A stretch of DNA of 64,000 bases from Erpetoichthys calabaricus (GCF_900747795.2 NC_041395.2:34248097-34312096); one strand, 5' to 3'; counted from the first letter of the stretch, positions 38,104 to 50,597 are shown. Notes: generated by a model not told the origin, from the sequence alone. A program made the numbers and translations.

Positions 38104-40099
38104 AACGGAATAATGGCAGAAATGGTTTAAAATGGCAGAAGAGCGGAACTTTATTGATCAGCGCGTCACATTTTTGTTTAATCAAGGACTGACGCAGGCT
38201 GAAATATCTTTATGCCTTAGTTTAGAAAATAACAACGTTAGTGTGCGTCATTTAAGAAGACGGTTAGCAAGGCTTCAGTTGTATAGGCGTCGCAATCTAA
38301 GCCAGCCTGATGCCATTGTGCATCACATCGCAGAGCAGTTAACGGGCCCTGGGCAACTCCACGGATACCGTATGATGACAGAGAGATGTAGATTAGCTGG
38401 ATTAAGAGTCACTAGAGATCTTGTATATGAAATACAATCAACTTTGGACCCAGAAGGCATTCAGCTAAGGAGACGCAGGAGACTGCGAAGAAGGCATTAC
38501 CGTGTCCCGGGACCAAATTACCTTTGGCACATGGACAGCTATGATAAGCTCACACCTTTTGGTATCGCAGTGAACGGATGCGTGGATGGCTTCTCACGCC
38601 ATATCATCTGGATGCAAGCGAACGTCACTAACAGTAAACCTGAAGTTGTCGCAGGTTACTTTATTAGTGCTGTCATTGAGTTGGGGGGGCTGCCCAAAAA
38701 TAATCAGATCCGATCTCGGTACTGAAAATGTGCACGTTAACAGACTACAGCGTTTTCTACGTGAGGATGAAAACGGCACACTTTCTGAACCTGCTATTCT
38801 TCAAGGAAGAAGTACTGCAAATCAGAGGATTGAATGGTGGTGGGGATTCTATCGGAGGCAAAATGTGGACTACTGGAGAGATTTGTTTCTAGAGTTTCAG
38901 TCAGTGGGAGACTTCAATGGTGACGTGGTTGACAAAGGTCTCATTCAGTTCTGCTTTCTTGACGTCATTCAGGTAGGAAGAACTCGTTCACACAAACACG
39001 CACACACGCGCACATGCACACCATAGTCAAGTACATATGAATTCTATACTATTACAAGTAGCCTTTACGCATTTTTAGTTTTTATGAACTGGTGTAATTG
39101 CATTTTTTGCCATTTAACCATGAGTCCATCAATGCCGATTAGGCCTAAATGTATATACTGTATATGCTTGGCGGATTTCCTTTTTTGGGTAAATATTTGT
39201 GTTTGCTGAGCTATACCTATTGATGTGAAAGGTGATGATGATTGTAAGGGTTCACAGCTGGATGGGAACCCACGAACATTCCAGTGAATAAAATTACACT
39301 GGGCTTGAAATTCAGCGTGGAATTGCGAGTAAGCTATTCCGCACATTATTTTGTAAGCGATCTCAACGTCTTTGTAAAATTATTGTTAAGTAATTGTGCC
39401 TAATTTGTGTAGGGATTTAATTTTTTTTACACTTTACGTTTTCTTAAGTTCTCATGCATGCATCATGCAGCTGCTGAATTCCGCAATTTGATCAACTGTT
39501 TAGTACACCTGTTCAAGTGCGCCAAGTCTAAGACTTGTGGTGCGCGTATAGCCGTATGTTTAAACTGCGTTTTAGAAAACACTTGACTAAACTTTATTTA
39601 CTTAAATGCGAAAATCAGTCTGAAGTACATTCTTGCACTAAAATCAGTACATTTCAGGAAATTAACTTGGATTATTTTAATGAGTCCTTAATCAGCTTCG
39701 TTCCTTTTTATATGACGAACTGACTGCTGTGACACAATGATGAACAGTACTCAAAGACAACGTTGAAAAAGCGTCTGTTAAATATGCCCCTGTTTAAGGT
39801 TGCCATCAAACTCTGGAAAGAAAGACATTTCAGCCTATAAATGAATTTGTAGAACGCATTACCCTATGATAGCACAATTCAACTTTTCATTATTTTATGA
39901 TCTTTTAGAAGTGACTTTTGGTTTTGGCAACAGTTCATGGCAGTTTCAAAGTAAATGTGTACACTGGCCGACTTATAGTCCTAGTCATTCTCAGGTTACT
40001 CCAGTTCAGAGGAGCAGACAGCAAGAGCCTATAATGTTAGAACTGTGCTCAAGACAGGGTCTGGACAGGGTATACTGGTACATCACAGCCATGCTAGTA

Positions 40100-40265
40100 A
40101 CCAAACTAGCACGGGTTCGAGAGTGTGGAAGGAAAACTGGAGTACCCAGAAAAAAAGCACAGAGACATAGGGAGAACATATGAATGCACACACACAATCA
40201 GGTGCTGGATTTGAAACAAGCATGCTGAATCTGTGGCAGTGCTAATTAATATGTGCTGTGGTACC
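40100..40265 (-). mobile_element. Old SINE relic in the transposase intron
   Basis: The run 'ggaaggaaaactggagtacc' then 'agagacatagggagaacat' and 'atttgaaacaagcatgctga' matches the reverse complement of the SINE body, strongly diverged. It lies in the transposase intron. Confidence 0.5.
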
Positions 40266-40856
40266 ACCCAAGCTGGGGGTATATTAGCTTTTCATTTTTA
40301 CAATTGAAAATTTCATAAATTAACAGCATTCACACTTACACCCTTATGTTGACTACTAAACTAAGACCTATGGAAAATAATATTATGATAGGAAAAACAA
40401 TAGATACAAAAATTAAGGAATACTTATTTCCTTTTGCATAATGTATTTTACATTCTCTAGATTTTTTATATTACTTAAGCGATTTTCCTTTGCATGTCTG
40501 TTTTTTGTCTGAATATGAGTGTAATCTTTACATGCAAAATTAAACAATCATTTATTTAAAGTTAAAATAACTGGAATAACAACCTATTTGAAAGACTTTC
40601 AGGTTTCTCCATCTACACAAAGTTGTATAAACAATTCTAAACATCATTAAGAATAAGATGTGATTTTATAAAATGTCTAAAATATTAATATCAGAGTGAT
40701 CTTTAATCTTTGGAATTTTGACCCATCAACACAATTTCATTCACTCCAGCAAGTCTGAAATTCCTCCTTGAGTTTAATTTAAGGGAGGATCCCCCCTAAT
40801 TTCAAAGATGAATTTCAAGCCCTAAATTAATATAATGTTGTGTGTGTATAGATACT

Positions 40857-40882
40857 GTATATATATATATAATGTATATATG

Positions 40883-40938
<56 letters not shown>
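40857..40938. repeat. (TA)n microsatellite in the transposase intron
   Basis: About 35 TA units broken by a few GTATGTG units. Confidence 0.95.
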
Positions 40939-41412
40939 GCAGCCCAGAGCAATATTCTTTCAGGGGGACAGTAATTCCTACCTGTGTCTATATGTGCGCC
41001 TGTGTATTGGGGTTGTGGTGAGAAGTTTAGTAACACATTTGAGTAATTTGAATATTCTTTGCAGAGGGAGATAGATACTGTGGTCAGAATGTGGAACAAC
41101 CATCGGATCAGGCCAGGTGGGAGTGGTCGTGATTTATTTCACGGCAGACCTTTTCTCATGTACCAAGCACCAGAACTTTACCAAGCACAGGACTACCTCC
41201 ATCCAGTTGACTATGACAGACTTGATTAAATTGTAGAAGAGGGTGTTTGCATTTGGAAAACTGGTATTCCCTGTGATCCAGATCTTCATGAACTCTGTGT
41301 TTTGCTAATGGAGGAACACCATCTTGAAGCTAGTTATACTGCTGTTGAGGCTACTAGGCTGTACAGAGAACTTAGGCCTTTGGTAAGAGAAATATTGTCA
41401 GAACCAGAATAG

Positions 41413-43007
41413 TCAGAACCCCCTGATGTACTCACACCAACATATGTAATAATATGTCCATAAAGGATCTTATACTCACTGTTTTATTTATGTCTGTTTC
41501 TTTTGAGTGTGTATGTTTCCTTTAGACTTTTTGGCTTGTTTGTTTTGCTACTATGGTTTAACCTTTTCTATTGATAGATTTCAGGTAAATGACCTAACCT
41601 TGAAATTTTTGTTGTGCTGAACTTAAGTGTAGTGTATTTTGGGAAAGCTGAAACGTGAAGCAGGACCTCAGAATGATTTGTATAGCCAGCCTGTTTGCAG
41701 GTTCAAGTAACTTTTAGGAATCAAACTTGGCTTGTGTGATAACTGTGGTAGTGGAATGAAAGCCAGGTGTAAATGTTTATTTGAGTGTGTGGGATTGCGG
41801 TGGTGTCTTTTATTATAACTCTTTTCAGAAAAAGTTCTGAATTCTGCTTTAGTTCATTTGCCAGTTTGTGGCAAAAAATGAGCATTTAATTCAGTTGCTT
41901 TCTGACACTTTTTGTAAAGAGCCCAACTCATTTGCAAACATGGACATTTTGAGAGGAGCCATGGACATTTAAATGAAGCTTGCTATTTGCATAGCTGCTG
42001 GACACCTGTAAAGGAGCTCAATCTCCAGCAAGAAATCTTTATTTTAACTTTTTACTTAAGGATATGTAATTAATAACTAAGGAACTGGACCATCTAGAAA
42101 CTGACATCTGGGACTGAATGAAGATAGGCATGAACCCAACCAGATTGTATAATCTTTGTATTACTTATACTTGTTTTTATTTGTTGTCATTAGTTATTAT
42201 ACAAATAAACATTTTTTATCTGCTGTCATTATGGAAATAAATAATTTTTAAATAAAAGCTTAAATCAGTGTCTTTGTCCAATTGCTATTAGCAAGCTCAA
42301 TGCTTCGATTGATCATTCCTTAGCTATAGTCCTTTAAGGGTACAAAGGACACTTCTTGGAAGCCTTGTATTGGTGGTAAGTTGAGTTGAATTAAAGTTTC
42401 AGCAAAGCAGCCTGCCATGGTGGCCTGTAGAGTTGACAATGAAGGTAACAGGCAAGAGGTTACAGGTAACAGATACATAGCTGGTATTGACATTTCTTCC
42501 TGTCCCCCAAGAAAAAAACCTAAAACTTTAGTTAGTACATTTTGCGTTAAGTGCATGCCACAGGTGATCTTATAACACAATAAACACAAATACTATTTTC
42601 TGTTTTCCCTTCTGCTGATGGCTGAATGGAGGAGGAGCTGAATTTGCAGCAACCTTCTCTTTCAGACATCTGCGTGAATGTCAGCAGCATGCCCAAAGTG
42701 CAGAAATAAGTTATTTTACTTAATTTTTTTTAACTTCACTCTTCTTCCTCCTCTTTTTGTTTTCTTTGTAGTGCCCCATCACTCAATCAGCATGTAAATA
42801 CATATCTACACTACTAAACAATCTGGTCATTGGAAGCAGTTTGGAGGTTAAGGCATAGAATTTTTAACATATTTAAATCTGAAAACTAATATTTGAAATC
42901 AATATACTCTTACTCTATTATTTGGGGAAGTAAGATGTCCGTAGATTAAGTGTTTATTTTTTTGTAATAAAAAATAATAAAATGCAAATATAAAACTAGA
43001 AAAATAT
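41413..43007. other. Inter-gene region of the transposon (3' ends)
   Basis: Downstream of the transposase stop. AATAAA-type signals occur near 42200 and 42235..42255, suitable for polyadenylating the + strand gene. No further gene is recognised. Confidence 0.5.
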
Positions 43008-43062
43008 CCATCCATCCATTTTCCAACCCGCTGAATCCGAACACAGGGTCACAGGGGTCTGC
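43008..43062 (-). mobile_element. 55-bp SINE 3' fragment inside the transposon
   Basis: Only the last part of the SINE with its (ATCC)n tail is present. A 13-bp target duplication, ACTAGAAAAATAT, flanks it (42995..43007 and 43063..43075), so it is a real, severely truncated insertion that postdates the DNA transposon. Confidence 0.85.
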
Positions 43063-43721
43063 ACTAGAAAAATATTTTCTCCTCAGATCTTGTTTTCCTC
43101 ATTACATGACATCATATCACACAATAGACCTGCAAAAAAGAAAAGCTGTTAAATGTGAAACATGAATGTACATTAAAAAAAACTAAAACTCATTTTCCAA
43201 CAGTTCCTCTGGAAAAAAAAATGTGCACAAAATTCAAACATCAAGCAACGGAAATACAAATGCAAATTAGATGGGCAAAATCCATGTGATCTTTGTGATA
43301 AATTTTTTTATTAATACTTAATAATTACATCATTTATGTTGTTCTACAATAACTTTTGTGTATTAAACAAAACAACTTGCTTGATCTGTAAAAGGTAACA
43401 AAATGCAATATGTAACAAAGCAATGCATTAAAGAGCATTATGTTGAACTATGAAGAAAAACATTTAGTAGTTTGGCTCTTGTTGAGGGAACCATGTTGTG
43501 ATGACAAAAAAACAGAATGCATATGTAACTGATTTGTGTAAACAGAACTTCAGGAAGACAGCAACCACTATAAAACATTTGGAGCAGTATGTTAATTGTA
43601 TTTCAGACACCTGTAGCACAGTGCAATGCATAATTGTGCTCCTTATTTGATGTATAGGCCTGCATCCCCGCAGTATCTTATCATGTGGCCATTCTGATGT
43701 CTTCAATTGATCACAAATTTT

Positions 43722-45873
43722 TTATACCATATCCATGACCCATATTCCACTTTTTAACACAGACAGAAACTCTGACCTGAATTCTGAGAAACTGCTGTAG
43801 TTGCATGCTAGCTCCAGGGCACAACTGCAAGTATGGGCTACTGGCCGTCTAGTAAATTCAGACATGTCCTTAAATGTAACATTAATGGTCTTTGACAGAA
43901 AAAGATCAGACCCTGTGCAAAACCTAAGGAACAGTCCAATCTCCTTCTGATCAATCTCTCTGACAAATCTTAGAAGGTGAAGAGATGTGGTCCTCTCAAT
44001 TGGTGACATTGACTTTGGAAACTGGATAAATTTTGTGATGTTTCTTGGCTTTGGTTGAAGATCATCTAGGATCTTTTCCAGTGTCTTCCCACTCAAAGAC
44101 TCTCCTATAGCTTTCAGGACTGGCTGCCAGCACTTTATTATAAATGCTGGCTCTTGGACCATCTCCTTGTGTGCGATTTCTTTTAACAAGGTCAGCAAGT
44201 TTTCTTTTGTTGGCAGAGAGGTACAGTTATGACTGCTCAGAATGGTAAGAAGCTCTTCCAAATCAGCTTGACTGAAATCACTCAAAGCCTCTGTCAGTGC
44301 ATCCTTCTCAGTGGGGCTAATGTAGTTGAAAAATGCCTCCATTAGATTGCAGGTATAAGAAGATATGGAAAGAGCTTCATAAAGAAATGGTGGAGCAAGC
44401 TGAACAGGTAAGTATTGAAATCTCTGCCACCCAAAGGCCAAGATTCGGGCAACAGCTTTCCACTCTAGTTCTTGATAAGCGTGATGCAAAGTGGGGATTT
44501 TATATGTGGCTCCACACGTTCTTGTTTCATAAAAAGTGCCCCAGAAGTCAGTAAGACAGTCCATAACAAGCCCATGCCCAACTCCATTCTCCAACTGTCC
44601 ATTTTCCAGCACACGCTCAAATGTTATATTAGCATATAGTATGTTCTCATCTGAAAATGTCTGAATCATGTCAGACACACAATGAACTTTGTGAATAGAA
44701 ATGGTTTGCTTCTCAGCTATATTCTCAGCATTGTCATAGAAAGATGCAGATGAAGTATTTGGGGAGGCATGGTTTGACATTACTTCTGGATTTATGACAT
44801 CAGGTACTGATGATGGGCTCTCGGATGAAGCAACTGAGTTGCTATTTGTGGGTGTATGTTCGGAAGGTTGCACTTCAGTTACAGGTTCACCAACAATCTC
44901 TATCATATTATGCAATATTCTGCAATCTGTGTTATCACCAGCAGAGCTGGAAACTACTTGCTCAAAAGTAGATTCATCTTTCTGATTTTCTTTGTCTTCA
45001 ATCACTTCAATATCATTTTCTGATTCCTGTTGTTCAGGGGCAGGTTGATAAATCAAAGTGTCACAGAGAACATCCAAGGACAAGTTTCCATCATCACCAA
45101 GGAAAATAACTTCTTGATCAAATGTTGAAGTGGTGGTAACAGATGGTAAAATTGCAGTCATTAATGGACTGGAAGTAAAAGGCCTATGGGAGCTATGGGA
45201 GGAAGATATGGGAGATAGATCCTGCTGGGCGGGTGCCAATGCTGTCTCAAATCTCTCAGGTGATTTGGCCTGTTTTGCTGAATCATTACTTTTTTTGGGT
45301 TTTGAACAAATGTATAACCTGAGTAATTTATGATAAGTTGTATCATACAACCTGCCAACTGTGAGAGTTGCATCTAACTGCTCCTCCGAGCCCATAATAC
45401 ATAAAGAGAAGTCAAAGTCTTCAACTCTTCCTTTAGATGATTTCCCCTTAGGAAAGAATATTTGCTTCCCATCTTCTAAAATTTTGTTCACAGTATCATC
45501 TTTACTGACAATGAGCTCTCTTGTGCCCCCACCAGTTGGTCGTCTAACTTGTTTAAAGTTACCATTTTGATACACCATCCAACCCAGTTCTATTTTTCTT
45601 GTTTTTCGTTCAGCATTCTTGTTCCCTTTACCAACTGCTCGGCGAGGATTACTTTGTGAACCTGCTGTTGCTGGGTGCAAGCTTGGAAGTTTCATTTTTG
45701 ATCGCAGACGTTCTATGAGTTTCCTTTTCCTTTCCTCATTGTTTGAAGCTGCTGAAGATGAATCTGTCCAATTTCTTGCATATACACGGTCTCCAAAATG
45801 AGGAATATATTTTGAAAGTGTGTCATCATCCATCAATCTGACAACATCCAGGTCCACCTGTCCAAAGAAAAAA

Positions 45874-45953
<80 letters not shown>

Positions 45954-47915
45954 TGTATATATATAGCATCAATCAATGTACTGCATAGCATAGTAACCTA
46001 AGGTATACCAAGCCACTGTACAAAAGTTAAAAGTATTCAATGTGAATTTTATAAAATAATAGTTTGGTGGTATTCCACTAAGCAAAACTACACTGAGTAA
46101 AACCTACAAAATGCACATCTGGAACATAGATTTAGGTAAAAAGTTCCACTTAGAATGCTACTGATAGAGTAATCAAAATAATTAAGCAATCTTGGTACAG
46201 TACAAGGAATACCACCAATAAATTGTAAAGTCTGGACATAAACCAAAACATTTATTTACATCAAAATCACACTGGGTTACTTTAACAGGAGTTTAGTGCA
46301 GGCCTTATGACAACAGGAAACAGAAACTTACAGTATCTGCAAAACACCAGCTACCTAGATGTACTCCTAGTTGTGTATGCCAGGCATGTGTATGTCATAT
46401 ACCATATTCTTTTTTGACATCATGGTCTGGTTTAAAAATAAATAAATAAAAAGGAAATTGTACCATACATAACACCTACTACCATGTTCAATTTAGAGAA
46501 AATATTTGGACAGTCCCACAGTTTTTGTTGTTTATACTATGCACACCAGCAAACTGGATTTGAACTTAAACAATGACAAATTGACAAAAGCTAACTATTT
46601 TAATGTCAATTGAACTGGAAGCTACAGTCCTTTTCGTAAAAACTTTCTCAGTGTTAGGGGTTCAAACGATAGATAAACATTGAAGTAATTTATTGTGCTG
46701 CTGTGCTCAGCAGTGGCATCAATAAACACAAGGATACCAGTTCCATTGGCAGTTATACACACCTAAGTCATAACAGAACCCACACCATGCTGAACAGCTG
46801 ATGATTTGCTTGTAGAAGGTATTGTTTGTGCCTTCTACATACTTTGCTTTCTGGTACAGGTTCTTTGTTATTTTTTCATATGACACCAGGAATCTGACTA
46901 CAGATTTTTAACATACTCTTTGTTGTCTGTTGTCTGCCTTTTTCCTATATTTTTTATATTCTGATTGTGAGGCATATCACACGTTTACATGTGGTGAAGC
47001 CTACGTGGTTGTGATTTAAGTAGGTGGCTTGTCTCCATTGCTGATGTGAATGACTGCAGAAATATACAGATTATCTGCTTACATCCAGGCAAAAGTTAGA
47101 ACAATAAAGGTGAAGAGCAGCACCAGGGAAGATAGATGGAAAGGGGCTGATAATATCTATTGGTCGTATATGCTACTTCAGATATAGTTGACTGAAAAGG
47201 ATCATTAATCAAATAATACATATGATGACTTTATTTTTATTATTGTTATTAATAATAATAATAATAATAATAACATTATCTTTATATAAAATGTCTTTAT
47301 CATTCCTCTCATACAGCTGTCAAGCTTTGCCTGACAAACCTTTCCAGGGATCTTTCACATATCCTAGCTTGGGCTGCATATGCATTTTGTTCTGTATCAC
47401 TCACCGTTTTGTAGAGATTTGAACTCTTTTTGGACTTTTTTCCTCCCATAAGAAGCAAACTTAGAGAATGTTGAGACAATATAATTTCCATCTAATGTTT
47501 TTTTCAAAATTCTTTGCAGCCTTTGAGATATCACGACTCCAGACTGTAAAAGCTATCGCACATCATATGCGTCTGGCGGGTGACACTTTGCGTTCTAAAA
47601 TTCGAAATCATGGCGTTCAATGAAGGAACGCACTACTGCCCCAGTTTGCCGTCCATAGACGGAACTGACAGTAGTTATGACTTTCAGCACATGATTTCCA
47701 GCACTGTTCAAATGTTTAATGAGCTATTCACCATATTTCCCATAATAGATTTACGGTAAATTCATTTAAGTATAGCCGTCACTTAGCTAGTTAACTTAAT
47801 AAAAATCGAACGTAAAGTATGGAGATATTTGAAAATTGACCTTGTCTTGTGCCATTTGGTGTACGTTCTCCTCCGGTATCCCTCTTTCTTTAAGTGCAAT
47901 GATGAACGGATCCAT
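43722..47915 (-). CDS. HECT-type E3 ubiquitin ligase encoded by the transposon
   Basis: Two exons. Exon 1 (47841..47915) starts MDPFIIALKERGIPEENV and ends at AAG|GTCAAT. Exon 2 (43722..45857) follows 'ttttttctttggacag' in phase 0 and begins VDLDVVRLMDDDTLSKYIP; the spliced product is about 736 residues. The first ~60 residues resemble a SAM-like helical domain ending FGDRVYA. A basic stretch follows, then a globular region near 118..210 (VRRPTGGGTRELIV, IFFPKGKSSKG, FDFSLCIMG, TVGRLYDTTYHKLLRLYICS) common in fish proteins of this kind. A Ser- and acid-rich linker leads to a HECT domain from about 410: VLENGQLENGVGHGLVMDC, FLRFCTGSDLF, and the catalytic-Cys block PVAHTCSC (Cys702), ending SGIWVMDMV. 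Family knowledge: HECT ligases pass ubiquitin through this Cys to a substrate. No stop or frame change is seen. Substrate and role in transposition are unknown. Confidence 0.88.
45875..45964. repeat. (TA)n microsatellite just upstream of the HECT exon 2 acceptor
   Basis: About 44 TA units lie within 20 bp of the pyrimidine tract of the intron acceptor (minus strand). Confidence 0.96.
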
Positions 47916-48149
47916 GGTGTGGCTGAATGAATAAAAACGCAGTCTCTGTTAGCCGCTGCAGTTTGTCAGAATGCAAACCAAAGCAGACATGCAACAGTTC
48001 ATCTAATTACTTTACAAAATTGCATGATGCAAATAGACTTACATTTCTGTACGTATCACAGGAGGTTTCAAGTTACTATCGTTGTCATCAGATACTGTGA
48101 TTTATGATAGCAAGCCCGCCAGGAGCAAAGGTTAAGTTTCGTTTCTTCG

Positions 48150-48285
48150 AGATCGCGATAAAATTATTCCGTTATCTCGAGAAAACAAAGTTCGTTTTCT
48201 CGAGATCTCGATAAAATTATTCCGTTATCTCGTGAAAACAATTTAAAAAAAAAACGATATAGCATGTCCTCTCTCGGCTTCCGTA
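48150..48285 (-). repeat. Right terminal inverted repeat
   Basis: Inverse of 37968..38103 with about seven differences; also holds two copies of the 39-bp motif, slightly diverged (for example ATCGCGATCT and CACGAGAT variants). Confidence 0.9.
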
Positions 48286-48291
48286 GTTTTC

Positions 48292-49019
48292 TGTATAAAT
48301 GCATTTTATGGTATAACTCAGCTTATCTAAGAATAAACCTGCAGCCACAGCAGGTTTCCAGGACCAAGTTTGGGAATTCCTGGACTACTGAATTTATCTG
48401 ACCTTGTGAACATTGTAAATTTCTTCTCTGATATTTTTTCTCCAGGAACTGACAAATACTGCTTAAAATAAAACTATAATTAAAATTTCAAACATTATTA
48501 AATTTGTACTGTTGAATTAGTGAATTCCAGAATACTGTAATTTAGTATACTCAAATAAATACTTTAAACAAAGCCTTAAAAGATGTTTATGTAATTTTAA
48601 AATCTGGTTTGTCGGAGAATCATTTTGTTAGGTTTGTAACATTTGCTGTTGAACAATTTATATTTTACATCATTAGCTGGTTAAAAAACTCACTGAAGAG
48701 AAACATTTAACGGATGAGTCTTTTTTTTCCATTAATCCAATATTTAGGAACTCTTCTAAAAGAGCCTTTGCTTTGTTGTTTCCAAAGTGTTTCAAATGAG
48801 TGATCAGACTCTGCTATTGATTAGACTGTGTGCAAATCCAGAATTACAGAAATTTTCCTGTAGGCAATTAGTCGTAACTGAGAGACTGCATTACATTCAC
48901 TGTATCATTGTAATATATGACATAAGCGCTTTTACTATATTTTTCACATTTTAGGGGTTATGCTCATGAACATAAGGAAGTCCTCAAAAACCAACAAATA
49001 ACACAAAATTATATATACA
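48292..49019. other. Non-coding stretch, short MITE-end-like piece at 48335..48390
   Basis: 'aacctgcagccacagcaggt' and 'gggaattcctggac' recall the hAT-like MITE end at 3.4 kb but are incomplete. Otherwise nothing is recognised. Confidence 0.35.
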
Positions 49020-49028
49020 TACTGTATG

Positions 49029-49109
<81 letters not shown>

Positions 49110-49145
49110 TATGTATATATAATTATATTACATTATATTATACAC
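49020..49145. repeat. (TA)n microsatellite region
   Basis: A long TA run flanked by TATATGTATACAGTATG-type imperfect units. Confidence 0.95.
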
Positions 49146-49159
49146 ACACACACTACATC

Positions 49160-49320
49160 AATAACTATTTGGACAGTGGCACAATTTTCATAATTTTGGC
49201 TCTGTACACCACCACAATGGATTTTCATTCATGCTCCTATGAGCTATTTAAGAATGACTACCATTTTTATACATGGTCCCCCTATTTCCAGGGACTCAAA
49301 AGTATTTGGGAAAACTGACA
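49160..49320. mobile_element. Tc1 terminal-repeat fragment
   Basis: 'ctatttggacagtggcacaa', 'ttggctctgtacaccaccac' and 'cagggactcaaaagtatttg' follow the same order as the terminal repeat of Tc1 families (compare 11500..11720). No transposase is present. Confidence 0.55.
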
Positions 49321-49334
49321 TAATCATATAAATA

Positions 49335-49460
49335 CAATGATCATTTTCAATATTTATTTGTGAAAAGTCAAGCAAAATTACACCTTTTATTGGCTAACTA
49401 GAAAGATTACAACATGCAAGCTTTCAAGGCAACTCAGGCCCCTTCTTCAGGCAAGATGTA
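49335..49460 (-). repeat. Dispersed repeat fragment
   Basis: In reverse it reads 'gaagaaggggcctgagttgc' and 'agttagccaataaaaggtgt', a motif set that recurs at 1821..1855. The element type is not settled. Confidence 0.5.
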
Positions 49461-50039
49461 ATATTTAGCTAGTATATTTAGTTGAAGATATTTACAGTCA
49501 ATAACTGCCTGTGCTATCTTCATTAATGTGTATGGTATAATGACAGAAATCATCCATTGAACTGTGTTATATCAAGTCTGTTTATTATTTTCTATATTTC
49601 ATTTGATTTTATTTACATTTCATAAAAATGTTACAGTAATATTACACAGATAAACTAGAAAAATTCTTCGTAATTAAAATTTTATGTAAATGTTCACAAC
49701 TAATAGCTTGAGTATCAAACTAAAAACTAGATAATCGTTCTAGTCACACAAAACAAATTATTCAAATTATTCAGTGTTTTTTTTTTTTTCTACTGTAGGT
49801 TTCCTTTAGGCAAATTCATTGATGAAACTTTTTGTTTATTTTTGGACTCTTACTTTTTCAATAGAGGGAATTGTTTGTGCGGTTTTAAACCATAAGACCA
49901 ATGATAGCTACTGTTAGCTGTCATTTGTCTAACGCAGGGGTTCTTAAACTGTTTAATCTGAAGTTACCAAACTGGGACCCAAAAGAAGAATTATTACTAT
50001 AATGACAGTAGAGCCATAAATAAACAAAAAACAATGGCC

Positions 50040-50041
<2 letters not shown>

Positions 50042-50105
<64 letters not shown>

Positions 50106-50131
50106 GAAGAAGAAGAAGAAGAAGAAGAAGA
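50042..50131. repeat. (ATA)n / (AGA)n compound microsatellite
   Basis: About 21 ATA units followed by about nine AGA units. Confidence 0.97.
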
Positions 50132-50462
50132 TTCTAGCTTTTACTTTATAAGCAAAGGGCAAAATATTTTTATGTTTAAAAAATCATGCATACGATCTTT
50201 GAACCAATTGATTCAATCATGTTGTCCGTCACACAAGCAGGAACTGCAGCAATGTTCCATATTCTCCAAGTGATGCCTTAAAATATTTATTATTATTGTT
50301 GTTGTTGTTGATGATGATGGTGATAATATTTATAATAACTGGATTAATTCATTAAAAAGTAAAATATCATATCAATAAAACGGCAAACAAATAAATCATA
50401 TCCTAACATTCTTTAAGTACTGGACATATAATTAGCGAGTGAAGTTATATATTAGCGATTGC

Positions 50463-50465
50463 GGA

Positions 50466-50529
<64 letters not shown>

Positions 50530-50530
50530 A
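50463..50530. repeat. (GAAA)n microsatellite next to the IGHV C2 recombination signal
   Basis: About 17 GAAA units, 67 bp from the nonamer of IGHV C2. A pure purine strand of this length can adopt unusual DNA structure. Confidence 0.97.
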
Positions 50531-50597
50531 TCCATGCTTTGAATATTGGCTTTTGGTTATTTAAGCATTGGTGGTTATGGAGTTGTACATCTCGCTG

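Larger units (their letters stand above)
38132..41412 (+). pseudogene. IS3EU-like DDE transposase, two exons, disabled
   Basis: Catalyses (or once did) cut-and-paste movement of the element. Exon 1 is 38132..38972 with donor CAG|GTAGGA; exon 2 is 41065..41412 after TTCTTTGCAG; the phases match. The N-terminus (LFNQGLTQAEISLCLS, RHLRRRLARL) resembles a helix-turn-helix region. The integrase core has catalytic Asp135 (HMDSYDK), Asp near residue 194 (RSDLGTEN) and Glu near residue 234 (STANQRIEWWWG). The 3' exon carries NNHRIRPGGSGRDLF and PFLMYQAPELY. Two lesions are visible: a frame change at a run of seven G (38683..38689) and a TAA at 41227. Total span is about 395 codons, normal for this kind. 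The G-run change could be a sequencing error. The intron holds a (TA)n run and an old SINE relic. Confidence 0.88.
37968..48285. mobile_element. 10.3 kb IS3EU-like DNA transposon carrying a HECT ligase gene
   Basis: The ends are inverted repeats starting TACGGAAGCCGAGAGAGGAC, about 136 bp long with about seven mismatches (37968..38103 and 48150..48285). A perfect 6-bp direct repeat, GTTTTC, flanks the element (37962..37967 and 48286..48291). Inside are two convergent genes: an IS3/retroviral-integrase-like DDE transposase entering from the left, and a HECT-type E3 ligase entering from the right, with about 2.3 kb between their stop codons. The 6-bp duplication, TAC ends and integrase-like transposase fit the IS3EU superfamily as I know it; the name is inferred without a database search. 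The low divergence of the ends suggests a fairly young insertion. A 55-bp SINE fragment has inserted between the genes since. Confidence 0.88.

Noticed and set aside
38132-41412. Integrase-like core as part of a retrovirus or Ginger element
   Set aside because: Clean inverted ends, a 6-bp duplication, a spliced gene and no gag, protease or reverse transcriptase point to a DNA transposon; the IXSDXGTEN and STANQRIEXWW motifs fit IS3-like rather than Gypsy-derived cores.
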